Shown: positions 45,303 through 55,212, counted from the stretch's first letter. The stretch: DNA of 64,000 nucleotides from an uncultured OCS116 cluster bacterium (GCA_902633855.1 CACPHU010000005.1:1-64000); one strand, 5' to 3'. Notes: generated from the sequence alone by a model not told the origin. Translations and numbers: made by a program.

Positions 45303-46748
45303 TTATTGCCTCCAAAAATAAGATGTAAATAAAACCATCACAGTGAATATTTCTAGCCTACCCAAAAGCATGGCGACCGACAGCAGCCACTTTGATGCGG
45401 GTTCCATCAATGCATATGTTTCTGTTGGTCCAATGAACTGACCTAAGCCCGGACCAACATTTGCAAGGGCACTCGCTGAGGCTGAAAAAGCTGTAATAAG
45501 ATCAGACCCAAGAAGTGTAAGAAGTAAACCAAAAATTATAAATGATGCAACAAATAATAGAAAAAATGAGGTAACAGCTCTATTTACACTGTCTGGAATT
45601 TCTCTCCCGTTATACATTGGAATAAAAACCGCGTCAGGGAAGGCAACTTTTTTTGTTTGCACAACAACTTGTTTGACCAAAATTTGAAATCTAAAAATCT
45701 TCAAACCACATGATGTAGATCCGGCACAGCCACCCATTAACATCAAAAAGAAAAACATAGAAATAATGAATGGGCCCCACAACATGTAATCAGCTGAAAC
45801 ATAGCCAGTTCCTGTTAAAATTGAAGTGATATTGAATGCCGCCTGTCTTAATGAGTCCTGAACAGTTATCTCCAAATAGGATCCAATATAAAAAGAACAT
45901 AACAAAACAGATGCAAGTAAAATGAACATAAATGTAATAACTTGGCTATCTAAAAACAAACTAGAGGCTTTACCTCGAACTAATTGTAGATACAATACAA
46001 ACGGAAGACTGCCAATTATCATAAAAAGTACACATATATACTCTAATTTTGCACTATCAAAAAATGCAAATGAATCAGTATGGGTTGAGTAGCCTCCGGT
46101 TGAAATTGTTGTGAATGAGTGAGCTACAGAGTCAAATAGTCCCATACCACCAATATTGTAAGAAAGTGCACAGAGAATTGTAATAATGAGATATATTATA
46201 ATTAAGGAACCTGCTATTTGTATGGCACGTGGTAATATTTTTTCTGCATTATCTGAAGAGTCGAGACGAAATAATTGCATACCCCCAACCTGTAGCATTG
46301 GTAATACAGCAACTGCCATAACGACAATACCTATTCCCCCCAACCATTGTAGTAAGGCTCTCCAAATTAGTATCCCTTTTGATTGAAATTCTAAATCTAC
46401 AATAACCGTAGCACCAGTTGTTGTTATTCCGGACATTGACTCGAAAAATGCGTCTGTAATATTGAGTCCAGAGTCTGAGATATATAAGGGAATTGCTGAA
46501 AATATTGCAATCAGAAGCCAAGTAAGTGAGATCAAAATAAATGCCTCTCGCAATCCTAGTAATTGGTTTTTTCCCCACACAGATAATACCAAAATAAATC
46601 CTGTCATTGCTGTAATTAGTGATGACAAAATAAAGACCTTATAGTTTTCATGCATATATAAAAGATCAATTAAAGCAGGAATTAGCATAAATACTCCTAA
46701 TATTATGAGGAATATTCCTATTATTTTTATGATTGGGTAAAATCTCAT
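45303..46748 (-). CDS. trkH: Trk-type potassium uptake protein TrkH
   Basis: A 481-residue channel protein of the TrkH/KtrB family with four membrane-pore-membrane repeats. Selectivity-filter-like segments are visible: SGITTTGATV, TTISTGGYST, LTGTGY and ANVGPGLG. Together with TrkA, not in this window, it takes up K+. A Cys/Gly-rich loop MGGCAGSTSCGLKIFR is typical of TrkH. An unknown small gene precedes it by 17 bases and argE follows after one base. Confidence 0.94.
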   Translation of the reverse strand: MRFYPIIKIIGIFLIILGVFMLIPALIDLLYMHENYKVFILSSLITAMTGFILVLSVWGKNQLLGLREAFILISLTWLLIAIFSAIPLYISDSGLNITDAFFESMSGITTTGATVIVDLEFQSKGILIWRALLQWLGGIGIVVMAVAVLPMLQVGGMQLFRLDSSDNAEKILPRAIQIAGSLIIIYLIITILCALSYNIGGMGLFDSVAHSFTTISTGGYSTHTDSFAFFDSAKLEYICVLFMIIGSLPFVLYLQLVRGKASSLFLDSQVITFMFILLASVLLCSFYIGSYLEITVQDSLRQAAFNITSILTGTGYVSADYMLWGPFIISMFFFLMLMGGCAGSTSCGLKIFRFQILVKQVVVQTKKVAFPDAVFIPMYNGREIPDSVNRAVTSFFLLFVASFIIFGLLLTLLGSDLITAFSASASALANVGPGLGQFIGPTETYALMEPASKWLLSVAMLLGRLEIFTVMVLFTSYFWRQ

Positions 46749-46765
46749 TCTTATTGTGATTAGGT

Positions 46766-47137
46766 TTATAGCTCTGAAAATATATGCTGCTGATATTCTA
46801 TAGAATTTAACAAACTCATCTCATAATCTTTCGACTCAACTGTGCTATCAATATTAATATCATATAACAATGATGGAAGTATAAATGTATCGTAAGCATC
46901 TTCTATTTGGTATGTATCATCCAAAATGACTGCTTCATTTGCATTTTCCAAATCTTTAGTGATTTGAAGTTTATCATTTACAGAAATCAAACTATCCGAA
47001 AATACTAAATATGCAAAACACGTCATGTCTCTATGCAGTGCGTTTCGTTCACAAGCTTTATTCAAATCCAATGATATTGCATTCAATGATGTTGCATTAT
47101 ATTGCTTTGATTTTTTATCAATCTTTGTTTCGCCCAT
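46766..47137 (-). CDS. Hypothetical protein between metZ and trkH
   Basis: No family recognised. A 123-residue, acidic, soluble-looking protein with a Lys-rich start (GETKIDKKSKQYNATS), no signal or membrane segment, two Cys (KACERNALHRDMTCF) and several Asp/Glu-rich stretches. It lies 17 bases after metZ and 17 before trkH on the same strand, so is presumably in their operon. Coding seems real from the spacing, but nothing indicates a function. Confidence 0.6.
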   Translation of the reverse strand: MGETKIDKKSKQYNATSLNAISLDLNKACERNALHRDMTCFAYLVFSDSLISVNDKLQITKDLENANEAVILDDTYQIEDAYDTFILPSLLYDINIDSTVESKDYEMSLLNSIEYQQHIFSEL

Positions 47138-47154
47138 CTTGTATCATACCTGTG

Positions 47155-48342
47155 TTATTTGATAGATTCACCAATATCGATCATAATATCATCAATATCT
47201 TCAAGCCCAAGAGACATCCTTAATGTAGTTTCAGTTATTCCCAAATTCATGCATTCAGTATCTGATAGATTTCGATGCGTTGTAGTTTTTGGGTGAGTGA
47301 TTAAAGTCCTTGCATCACCAAGGTTGTTGGATATCTTTATAAGGTCAAGTTTATTCAGGAAGTCAAAAGCTTCCTTTTTACCGCCATCAACTTTGAATGT
47401 AACAATAGGACCGCCTCCCGTCATTTGTTTTTGAGCAATATTGTATTCTGGATGGGATTTGTGACCGGGATAAATAACTTCTTTGACGTTCGCTAGATTA
47501 ACCAAATAATCTGCAATTTTTTTTGCACTTTCAATTTGCCTGTCAGTTCTTAACGAGAGTGTTTCCAGACCTTTCATCATTATCCAAGCATTAAAAGGGC
47601 TCAATGCTGGCCCAGTGTGCTTTAGATAGTCATGTAATTTATTTTCAATAAATTCAGTGTCGCCCAAAATTACACCCCCCAAACATCTACCTTGTCCATC
47701 AATATGCTTTGTAGCAGAATAAATTACAATATCAGCTCCAAATTCCATTGGTTTTTGTCTTAAAGGTGTTGCAAAGACATTATCAATGATCACTTTGATG
47801 TTATTTGCTTTTGCAATCAGCGATAGTTTCTCTATATCAATTATTTCAAGCATTGGATTGGTAGGAGTTTCAAAGAAAAATACTTTGGTATTTTTCCTTA
47901 TTGATTTCTCCCACTCTTCAATATTATTAGCCCGTACAATTGTTACCTCTATCCCATAATTTGGAAGGATATCTTTCAAAATTGACAAACATGAACCAAA
48001 TAATGCGTCTGCGGCGACAATATGATCTCCCGACTGTACATTTGTGAAGAGTGCCCAAAATACAGCGGCCATCCCAGATGATGTTAGTCTAGCGGCTTCA
48101 GCACCTTCCATTTCACATAATTTCTTTTCCAGCATTGTAAGATTTGGATTTGAGTACCTACTATAAATATATCCATCTATTTCGCCCTTGAATCTCGCCT
48201 CAGCTTCTTCGGCGGAATTATATATATATCCAGAAGTTAGATATATAGCTTCAGAAGTTTCGTTATTTTGTGAACGCTGAGAACCAGAATGGATAAGCTT
48301 TGTCTGTATATTATGTTTGTCTTTTGATCTATTTTTTGACAT
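47155..48342 (-). CDS. metZ: O-succinylhomoserine sulfhydrylase
   Basis: A 395-residue Cys/Met-metabolism PLP enzyme that makes homocysteine from O-succinylhomoserine and sulfide. Motifs: YIYSRYSNPNLTMLEKKL, TSSGMAAVFWAL, FFETPTNPMLEIIDI, and PLP-Lys in VIYSATKHIDGQGRCLGG. MetZ identity is favoured over MetB or MetC by similarity to alphaproteobacterial MetZ and by its place divergent from dcd, known in relatives, but the subfamily cannot be proven by eye. Confidence 0.85.
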   Translation of the reverse strand: MSKNRSKDKHNIQTKLIHSGSQRSQNNETSEAIYLTSGYIYNSAEEAEARFKGEIDGYIYSRYSNPNLTMLEKKLCEMEGAEAARLTSSGMAAVFWALFTNVQSGDHIVAADALFGSCLSILKDILPNYGIEVTIVRANNIEEWEKSIRKNTKVFFFETPTNPMLEIIDIEKLSLIAKANNIKVIIDNVFATPLRQKPMEFGADIVIYSATKHIDGQGRCLGGVILGDTEFIENKLHDYLKHTGPALSPFNAWIMMKGLETLSLRTDRQIESAKKIADYLVNLANVKEVIYPGHKSHPEYNIAQKQMTGGGPIVTFKVDGGKKEAFDFLNKLDLIKISNNLGDARTLITHPKTTTHRNLSDTECMNLGITETTLRMSLGLEDIDDIMIDIGESIK

Positions 48343-48517
48343 TTCTTCCTCAGTCGATAATACTGAGTTTTCGTTTGCAATAATTTTAGTACTCTTTTTG
48401 TATATTATTAAACTTTTGTATCTAATGTGTACGTTTAAAAGGTAGATTGAAACTTGTTTAATTCATACATAATTGACTATTTATATAATCATTTTTATGT
48501 ATAATAAAATAAAAAAA

Positions 48518-49705
48518 ATGAATCTACTGAGCGAAAATATACAGCAAACAAACCCCGAAGAAAACAAAAATCTAAATTTGACGGGTGCAAGTGGTATTTT
48601 GCCTGATAGCCTAATTAAGAAACTTTTAGCAAGAAAAAAAATACAGTCTTTGGACGAAATTACTGACCAACAAATCCAGCCCGCAAGTCTAGACTTGCGC
48701 CTTGGTAAAAAAGCATATCGCATTCGTGCAAGTTTTATCCCAAGCGAGAATAAGAAAGTCTTAGAATGCGCGACAGATCTCATCGACCATGAATTCAATA
48801 TTGAAGATGGAGCCGTTCTTGAGCGGAACTGTGTTTATCTTGTCGAGCTGAAAGAATTCCTTGAGCTTCCTGAGAGTATATGGGCAATCGCTAACCCAAA
48901 GAGTTCGACGGGTCGGTTGGATGTTTTTACGCGAGTGATTGCTGACTATACTCAGTCATTTGACAAAATCCCGATTGGGTATGCAGGCGCACTGTATGCT
49001 GAAATATCGCCGCATAAATATTCCATAATGATACACGAAAATTCACGTCTCAGCCAATTACGTTTTATAAGAAAAAGTTCGACACAATCTGAACAACAAA
49101 GGTCAATTATCTCAGACCGGGACCTAAAAAGATTGCACAATAAGCTTTCAAAAATATCGGGTGGCTTCGGACTGGTCAATGGTGAAGCTAGGATCGCAGA
49201 TGGACTACAATTAGGCGTATGTTTAAGCTCGCAAAATGGGTTAATTGGTTTTAAAGCAAAGCACTATACCGCCCCTATAGATGTAGACAAAATTGGTCAT
49301 TATAAAGTGAGTGAATATTGGGATCCAATTCATGAAACCGAAAAAAAAAGGTTGGTTTTAGACCCAAATGAATTTTATATTCTCGCATCAAGCGAATTCG
49401 TCAGGATACCTCCAGAATATGCTGCTGAAATGGTTCCCATAGACCCAACGATGGGCGAATTGCGAGTTCATTATGCAGGTTTTTTTGACCCCGGCTTTGG
49501 AGATACGAACGATTTATCGAAAGCCAGTAAGGGGGTGCTTGAGGTTAGAAGCTTAGATGTGCCATTCTATATTGAGGACAAGCAAATCATAGCAAGACTG
49601 AAATATGAAAAACTTGCAGAAATGCCATCAAAACTATATGGTGTGGATATTGGCTCTACATATCAATCGCAAGGTCTAAAACTTTCAAAACACTTTATAG
49701 ATTAA
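48518..49705 (+). CDS. dcd: 2'-deoxycytidine 5'-triphosphate deaminase
   Basis: About 395 residues, the long alphaproteobacterial form with two dUTPase-like halves. The first half has QIQPASLDLRLGKKAYRIR and AIANPKSSTGRLDVFTRV; the second, from about residue 205, ends in VHYAGFFDPGFGDTN, with the fold repeating. It converts dCTP to dUTP for dTTP supply. The track start at 48473 has a hydrophobic lead without family counterpart; ATG 48518 (MNLLSEN) is preferred. Confidence 0.9.
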   Translation: MNLLSENIQQTNPEENKNLNLTGASGILPDSLIKKLLARKKIQSLDEITDQQIQPASLDLRLGKKAYRIRASFIPSENKKVLECATDLIDHEFNIEDGAVLERNCVYLVELKEFLELPESIWAIANPKSSTGRLDVFTRVIADYTQSFDKIPIGYAGALYAEISPHKYSIMIHENSRLSQLRFIRKSSTQSEQQRSIISDRDLKRLHNKLSKISGGFGLVNGEARIADGLQLGVCLSSQNGLIGFKAKHYTAPIDVDKIGHYKVSEYWDPIHETEKKRLVLDPNEFYILASSEFVRIPPEYAAEMVPIDPTMGELRVHYAGFFDPGFGDTNDLSKASKGVLEVRSLDVPFYIEDKQIIARLKYEKLAEMPSKLYGVDIGSTYQSQGLKLSKHFID

Positions 49706-49733
49706 AACAGTATTATTTAAGCAGCGCATCAAC

Positions 49734-51323
49734 ATGGATCACTTTGAGAATATAAAAGCGTGGCCTTTTGTAGAGGCAAAAAAATTACTAGAAAAAATTG
49801 ATAAAATAGAAGACAACGAACCTGTTGTATTTGAAACGGGGTATGGTCCTTCAGGACTTCCTCATATTGGTACATTTGGTGAAGTTGCCCGAACTATCAT
49901 GGTAAAAAATGCATTTGAAGAAATAACAAATAACTCAAAAAAAACAAAATTAATCTGTTTTTCAGATGATATGGATGCACTCAGGAAAGTGCCGGATAAT
50001 ATCCCAAACCAAGCCGAAATATCCAGACATTTAGGAAAACCTCTAACAGAGGTACCCGATCCCTTTGGGGAATATGCTAGTTTTGGTGAACATAATAATA
50101 ATAAATTAAAGAGTTTTCTTGATCAATTTAAGTTTGAGTATGAGTTCATTAGTTCAACAGACTATTATAAAAATGGTTTTTTTAATAAGACTCTATTAGA
50201 CGTATTAAAGAACCATGAAAAGATTATAGATATTGTAAAGCCAATTCTTGGAAGCGAAAGGCGAGAGACGTATAGCCCTTTCCTTCCGATTTGTTCAGAT
50301 ACTGGTCAAGTATTTCAAGTAAAAATAAATGAAGTAAATCAAAATTCAAAAAAAATATTTTATACCAACCCTCTAACAAATAAAGAGACTGAAACTGAAA
50401 TTCAAGATGGAAAAGTGAAGCTCCAATGGAGAGCTGATTGGGCAATGAGATGGAAAGCGCTTAATATTCACTATGAAATGTCTGGGAAAGACTTGATTGA
50501 CTCCGTGAAGCTTAGTGGGCAAATATGCAGAGTCATAGATGGTGTTCCCCCTGAAGGATTTAACTATGAACTGTTTCTCGATGAAAATGGTGAGAAGATA
50601 TCTAAATCACGCGGGAATGGTCTGTCAATAGATGAGTGGCTTCAATACGGCTCTCAAGAGAGTTTATCTCTATTTATGTACCAGTCACCGAGAAAAGCAA
50701 AAAGGTTATATTTTGACGTAATACCCAAGAATATGGACGAATATGCATCCCACTTAAAAAATTATACAAAACTTAATAGTAATTCTGATCCATCAATTTA
50801 TGATAATCCAGTTTGGCATATCCATGGTGGCAAACCCCTTAAAAAATCCCCGGAAATACAATATTCATTGCTTCTGAATCTTGTTAGTGCTTCAAATTCA
50901 GAAAGTAAAGAGATACTGTGGGGATTTCTGAATAGTTATTACGATAGTGCGACTTTGAATGAAAATCGAGACGCTATTGATAATATGATTGGCTTTGCCA
51001 TTAATTACTTTAACCAATTCGTTAAACCGAAGAAGCAATATAGGAAAGCAAGTCAAAACGAAGAGGCAGCTTTGCGTGAATTATCAGAAACATTAAATAA
51101 TTTCATGGATGTTACAGATCCCGAAATAATACAATCAGAAATTTACCGAATAGGAAGAGAATATCAATTTGAACCAATGCGTGACTGGTTTTGCTCGATT
51201 TATGAAGTTCTTCTTGGCCAAAAAGATGGGCCTCGATTTGGGTCATTTGTATTGATCTATGGGGTGGAGAATACCCAAAAATTAATAATGGAGGCACTAG
51301 CCGGAAACTATATTGGAAATTGA
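49734..51323 (+). CDS. lysS: Lysyl-tRNA synthetase, class I
   Basis: A 529-residue class I enzyme, unrelated to the usual bacterial class II LysRS. The HIGH-type motif is GYGPSGLPHIGTFGEVART, the KMSKS-type is EKISKSRGNGLS, and GSERRETYSPFLPIC lies between. Class I LysRS is archaeal in origin but common in alphaproteobacteria and spirochaetes. A C-terminal alpha-helical anticodon-binding region begins near residue 360. pyrD overlaps its stop by one base. Confidence 0.94.
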   Translation: MDHFENIKAWPFVEAKKLLEKIDKIEDNEPVVFETGYGPSGLPHIGTFGEVARTIMVKNAFEEITNNSKKTKLICFSDDMDALRKVPDNIPNQAEISRHLGKPLTEVPDPFGEYASFGEHNNNKLKSFLDQFKFEYEFISSTDYYKNGFFNKTLLDVLKNHEKIIDIVKPILGSERRETYSPFLPICSDTGQVFQVKINEVNQNSKKIFYTNPLTNKETETEIQDGKVKLQWRADWAMRWKALNIHYEMSGKDLIDSVKLSGQICRVIDGVPPEGFNYELFLDENGEKISKSRGNGLSIDEWLQYGSQESLSLFMYQSPRKAKRLYFDVIPKNMDEYASHLKNYTKLNSNSDPSIYDNPVWHIHGGKPLKKSPEIQYSLLLNLVSASNSESKEILWGFLNSYYDSATLNENRDAIDNMIGFAINYFNQFVKPKKQYRKASQNEEAALRELSETLNNFMDVTDPEIIQSEIYRIGREYQFEPMRDWFCSIYEVLLGQKDGPRFGSFVLIYGVENTQKLIMEALAGNYIGN

Positions 51324-52366
51324 TGAGCTTTTATAAAAAAATTAGAAATATTGCTTTTTTAATTGAACCAGAAAAGGCGCATAAATTAGCAATTTCTGCC
51401 CTCAAAACAGGGATTCATATACCCTCGAATAATAATTCTGAATTATTAAAACAGGAAGTATTTGGTTTAACATTTAACAACCCAATTGGTCTAGCAGCAG
51501 GATTTGATAAAAATGCTGAAGTACCAAATGAAGTAATTTTATCAGGCTTTGGATTCACTGAAGTGGGAACTGTAACGCCATTAGAGCAAGCAGGAAACGA
51601 GCCACCGAGAGTTTTTCGCCTGCCAGAAGATGATGCCTTGATAAATAGGCTTGGCTTCAACAACGATGGAATGGAAATTATTTATGATAGGCTATCCAAA
51701 ACTAAAAAAAGAGGTACAGTTGGAATAAATATTGGGGCAAATAAGGATACGAAAGATAGATTAAGCGATTATCAGATTGGAATTAAAAAATTTTCCACAA
51801 TTGCTGATTATATTACAATTAATATCTCATCACCAAATACACCAGGTCTTAGGGATCTTCAGTCAGGTCAACATTTCCAAGAATTAATAAAATTAATTAA
51901 AGCCCATAAGATAGATGGTCTCAAAACTCCAATTTTGATTAAGTTAGCCCCTGACTTAACTAAAAAGGAGCTAGAAATAATTGTAAACCTCTCAATAGAT
52001 GGTGGCATTGATGGCTTGATCCTATCAAATACCACAGTTGAACGAAAAGATATTATGAATAAAAAGTTCATCAACGAAGAGGGTGGTCTTTCAGGTAGAC
52101 CATTGATGCAAAAATCAACAAAAATGTTGAGAGATACCTATAAAATATCAGAGGGAAAGATACCCCTTATTGGAGTTGGGGGTATATTCACAGGTCAGGA
52201 CATTATTGAGAAGATACGGAATGGCGCGTCACTGATACAGCTTTATACCGCAATTGTTTATGAGGGACCAACGCTGATAAATAAATTAAAAAAAGAATTG
52301 ATAATTGAGGTCGAGCGATATGGAGTTAAATCGATAAGCGAACTTATTGGCTCAGATATAAAATAA
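51323..52366 (+). CDS. pyrD: Dihydroorotate dehydrogenase (quinone), class 2
   Basis: A 347-residue FMN enzyme of the inner membrane that passes electrons from dihydroorotate to quinone. The N-terminal helix (YKKIRNIAFLIEPEKAHKLA) that inserts in the membrane marks class 2. Core motifs: NPIGLAAGFDKNA, VGTVTPLEQAGNEPPRVFRL, the catalytic Ser in NISSPNTPGLRDLQ, and GVGGIFTGQD. ATG 51323 overlaps the lysS TGA; the track TTG is 3 bases earlier. Confidence 0.95.
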   Translation: MSFYKKIRNIAFLIEPEKAHKLAISALKTGIHIPSNNNSELLKQEVFGLTFNNPIGLAAGFDKNAEVPNEVILSGFGFTEVGTVTPLEQAGNEPPRVFRLPEDDALINRLGFNNDGMEIIYDRLSKTKKRGTVGINIGANKDTKDRLSDYQIGIKKFSTIADYITINISSPNTPGLRDLQSGQHFQELIKLIKAHKIDGLKTPILIKLAPDLTKKELEIIVNLSIDGGIDGLILSNTTVERKDIMNKKFINEEGGLSGRPLMQKSTKMLRDTYKISEGKIPLIGVGGIFTGQDIIEKIRNGASLIQLYTAIVYEGPTLINKLKKELIIEVERYGVKSISELIGSDIK

Positions 52367-52376
52367 TAGAATGCCA

Positions 52377-53147
52377 TCATCTGGCTCTTGAAAGTCCTGC
52401 AACTGACAACCCAGCAATCCAAGCAATTACTACGCAGATTATACCATATAATAGTGGTCTCTCATTTGCTTGGGTGTATATATATTTTCCAGCAAGTGTT
52501 TTGTTAACAAATACTCTTGAGGTGTCCCTATCCACTAATTTTTGATCATCAAAAAAGTAAATAGTAACTTCATAACTTCCTTCATTTATATCTTTTGGTA
52601 ACTGTACTGACGCACGAAAAAGTTTGTCACCAACAATTCTAACACCGGTATACTTCTCTATGAAAATACCCTCTTCCTTGTTCTTTTTTATTATTTCTTT
52701 ATGGATACTCGGGGTTTGATTTTTCTCATTTGATATAAATTTTAAATACTCGAGACCGATCTGATTTTCTTTGAGAAAATCCTGAGCTGTAATTCGCTGA
52801 ATATTTCGATTGCTATAAATTGCATAATAACTAGGGACATTATCTATAATAGTATCGTCACTATTTACCCAAATTCCATACTTCTTTACTTTTTCTCTCA
52901 CCGAAATAGATTTGCTGGTTCCTCTGACTTTAATAATAATATCTGATTTTGATAAGTCACCGCTATTGAATGCTCCAAAAATAAGAAGCTCTTCCCCGAA
53001 AAAATTTGAACCTATTTGTATATGTGGATCGTCAAGTTGCACTACAAGGTCAGCTTCAACTTCATTTGCAGAAGTATAATTTGTAAATGAAAACCCGATA
53101 CAAACTAGCGCAACTATGAGTGTTTTAATAAAACTATAATAATACAT
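52377..53147 (-). CDS. TIGR02186 family membrane-associated protein
   Basis: A 256-residue protein with a signal-like start (IKTLIVALVCIGFSFTNYTSA), a beta-rich extracytoplasmic domain (ADLVVQLDDPHIQIGSNFFGEELLIFG; GTSKSISVREKVKKYGIWVN), and a C-terminal membrane anchor (YGIICVVIAWIAGLSVAGL). This matches the TIGR02186 alphaproteobacterial family, nearly always next to a TauE/SafE exporter. It overlaps the neighbouring exporter by 14 bases. Function unknown; it probably assists the exporter. Confidence 0.85.
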   Translation of the reverse strand: MYYYSFIKTLIVALVCIGFSFTNYTSANEVEADLVVQLDDPHIQIGSNFFGEELLIFGAFNSGDLSKSDIIIKVRGTSKSISVREKVKKYGIWVNSDDTIIDNVPSYYAIYSNRNIQRITAQDFLKENQIGLEYLKFISNEKNQTPSIHKEIIKKNKEEGIFIEKYTGVRIVGDKLFRASVQLPKDINEGSYEVTIYFFDDQKLVDRDTSRVFVNKTLAGKYIYTQANERPLLYGIICVVIAWIAGLSVAGLSRAR

Positions 53148-54054
53148 CAGTAATCACGTATATATTTTGTGGTTCAGCAACAAGCTCGATCAACATCTTT
53201 GCGCAAACTGCAAGTATAAGCACGCCCAATAAAAACCTCAATTGCTCAGCTTTTAATCTATGCCCTAGAAATGCACCAATTTGCGCGCCCACAACACCCC
53301 CACTCATAAGTATTATTGCTAACATAACATCAACAGTCTGGTTCTCATACGCATGCAGTATCGTGACAAGACTTGTAACAAAAATAATTTGATATAGGGA
53401 TGTTCCTATAACAATATTAGTTGGCATCCTTAATAAGTAAATCATTGCTGGAACCATTACAAATCCTCCACCGACCCCCATGATTGAAGCAAGAATCCCA
53501 ACAAATATTCCGATGGTAATTGGAGGTATGACACTTAAGTATAAACCGGATTTTTTGAAACGAACCCTGAATGGTAGGGTGTATACCCATGTTCTCTCTT
53601 TTCTTTTTCGAATTTGAGCTATTTTATCATTTCTTTTGTTTATAATTGCCCTGATACCCTCGACGAAAATAAGCGATCCAATAGACCCAAGCAATAAGAC
53701 ATATGCTAGTGAAATCATCAAGTCTATTTGACCAATATTTTTGAGTAGCGCGAATAATTCAATACCCAAAAAAGATCCAATTACCCCGCCAATCAATAGG
53801 ACAGTGCCCATCTTGAAATCTACAGCCCTTCTACGCCAATGCGCGACAACTCCAGATATTGAGGATGCTACAATTTGGTTTGCCTCAGTAGCCACAGCAA
53901 CTATTGGCGGTATTCCATAAAAAATGAGTAAAGGTGTCATCAAAAATCCACCGCCCACGCCAAACATACCCGACAGAATACCCACAGCACCACCCATTCC
54001 AAATAAAATGATTAAGTTTACAGAAACCTCGGCTATGGGTAGATAAATATACAT
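53134..54054 (-). CDS. TSUP (TauE/SafE) family transporter
   Basis: A 306-residue membrane protein of about eight segments, built as two similar halves: GILSGMFGVGGGFLMTPLLI near the N-terminus and GILASIMGVGGGFVMVPAMI in the second half. TSUP proteins export or import sulfite, sulfonates or other small organic anions. The linked TIGR02186 gene, overlapping by 14 bases, supports a two-protein unit. Substrate unknown. Confidence 0.9.
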   Translation of the reverse strand: MYIYLPIAEVSVNLIILFGMGGAVGILSGMFGVGGGFLMTPLLIFYGIPPIVAVATEANQIVASSISGVVAHWRRRAVDFKMGTVLLIGGVIGSFLGIELFALLKNIGQIDLMISLAYVLLLGSIGSLIFVEGIRAIINKRNDKIAQIRKRKERTWVYTLPFRVRFKKSGLYLSVIPPITIGIFVGILASIMGVGGGFVMVPAMIYLLRMPTNIVIGTSLYQIIFVTSLVTILHAYENQTVDVMLAIILMSGGVVGAQIGAFLGHRLKAEQLRFLLGVLILAVCAKMLIELVAEPQNIYVITDVLL

Positions 54055-54225
54055 ATAATCTTATGTTTTAGTAAGTTGATCTATTTTGCCCTATGAAGAC
54101 GTTCAATATATAGTTATAAATTATAAAATCAAAATAAAATCAAAATCAACGTAGAAACATTTTTGATCTTATAATTAAATTGTAATTCATAATTCTTAAC
54201 AGAATGCAAAATAAACGGAAATAAC

Positions 54226-55188
54226 ATGCGTCATTTTATCTTTATCTTTATCTTATTTTTTCCAATATCAGCTAGTGCAAACACTAATTTTATATTTGCT
54301 ACAAACTGGGTAGCTCAACCAGAACATGGGGGTTTCTACCAAGCGCTGTCGGATGGTGAATACAAAAAATGTGGCCTAGACTTAGATATAATTCAAGGTG
54401 GACCAGGCAGCAATAATAGAGCTAAACTAATTACAAATAAAATAGATGTGTATATGGGCGGTAATCTTATTCAGTTAATAAACTCCCGTGCTGAAGGTGT
54501 GCCAATTAAAACGATTGCAGCATTCTTTCAGAAAGACCCTCAGATAGTTATATCTCATCCCGAAGGAAATCTTAGAACTTGGGAGGATCTGCGGAATGCA
54601 GATCCCATTTATATTAGTGATATGGGCTTGGTTACTTTTTTCAGATGGATGGAGAGAGAGCATAATTTTGATGCAGAAAAGAGGCGACCTTATCTCTTCA
54701 ATTCAGCACCATTTCTTGCTAATAAAAACTCGGCACAACAAGGTTACCTAACATCCGAGCCTTACTCAATCTCAAAAGAAATTGGAGTTGAACCGAATGT
54801 ATTTCTATTAGCGGACCACGGTTTTGATACATATTCAACTACCATTGAAGCGATGGAAAGTACGATAACTAATCGCAAAGATGAATTAAGATGTTTTATT
54901 GATGCATCAAAAATCGGATGGAAAAACTATCTTCATGGTAATGCATCAAAAACAAACGAACTTATAAAAAAAGAAAACCCTGACATAACTGATGCCAAAA
55001 TAAAATATTCTATGAATAAATTAAAAGAATATGGTATTGTTGAAACTAATGATACACAAAAGTATGGCATTGGATATTTTTCTTCAGAAAAGATCCGGAA
55101 GTTTTATAAACAAATGTTAAAATACGATGTTGTAAAGGAACTGGATGATATAAATGAAATTTATACCGAAGAATTCATCCAAAAATAG
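54226..55188 (+). CDS. ABC transporter substrate-binding protein (NMT1/THI5-like)
   Basis: A 320-residue periplasmic protein with a Sec signal (FIFIFILFFPISASA). The body matches NMT1/THI5-like binding proteins: ATNWVAQPEHGGFYQALSDG, LDLDIIQGGPGSNNRA, and the hinge region YISDMGLVTFFRW. Relatives bind thiamine precursors (HMP), taurine or nitrate. Permease gene follows by 24 bases; no ATP-binding gene follows that. Thiamine precursor uptake is a reasonable guess, since the ATW/P-EHGGFYQA start is shared with ThiY-like proteins. Confidence 0.82.
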   Translation: MRHFIFIFILFFPISASANTNFIFATNWVAQPEHGGFYQALSDGEYKKCGLDLDIIQGGPGSNNRAKLITNKIDVYMGGNLIQLINSRAEGVPIKTIAAFFQKDPQIVISHPEGNLRTWEDLRNADPIYISDMGLVTFFRWMEREHNFDAEKRRPYLFNSAPFLANKNSAQQGYLTSEPYSISKEIGVEPNVFLLADHGFDTYSTTIEAMESTITNRKDELRCFIDASKIGWKNYLHGNASKTNELIKKENPDITDAKIKYSMNKLKEYGIVETNDTQKYGIGYFSSEKIRKFYKQMLKYDVVKELDDINEIYTEEFIQK

Positions 55189-55212
55189 CCAACATCGTTA
55201 GAAACGATATCG

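Noticed and set aside
48343-48517. 175-base region between metZ and dcd, examined for an S-box or other methionine riboswitch
   Set aside because: The DNA is AT-rich with no conserved SAM-riboswitch core that I could recognise on either strand.
54055-54225. 171-base region before the THI5-like gene, examined for a TPP riboswitch
   Set aside because: No CTGAGA/ACCTGA core pair was found, so thiamine control is not supported.
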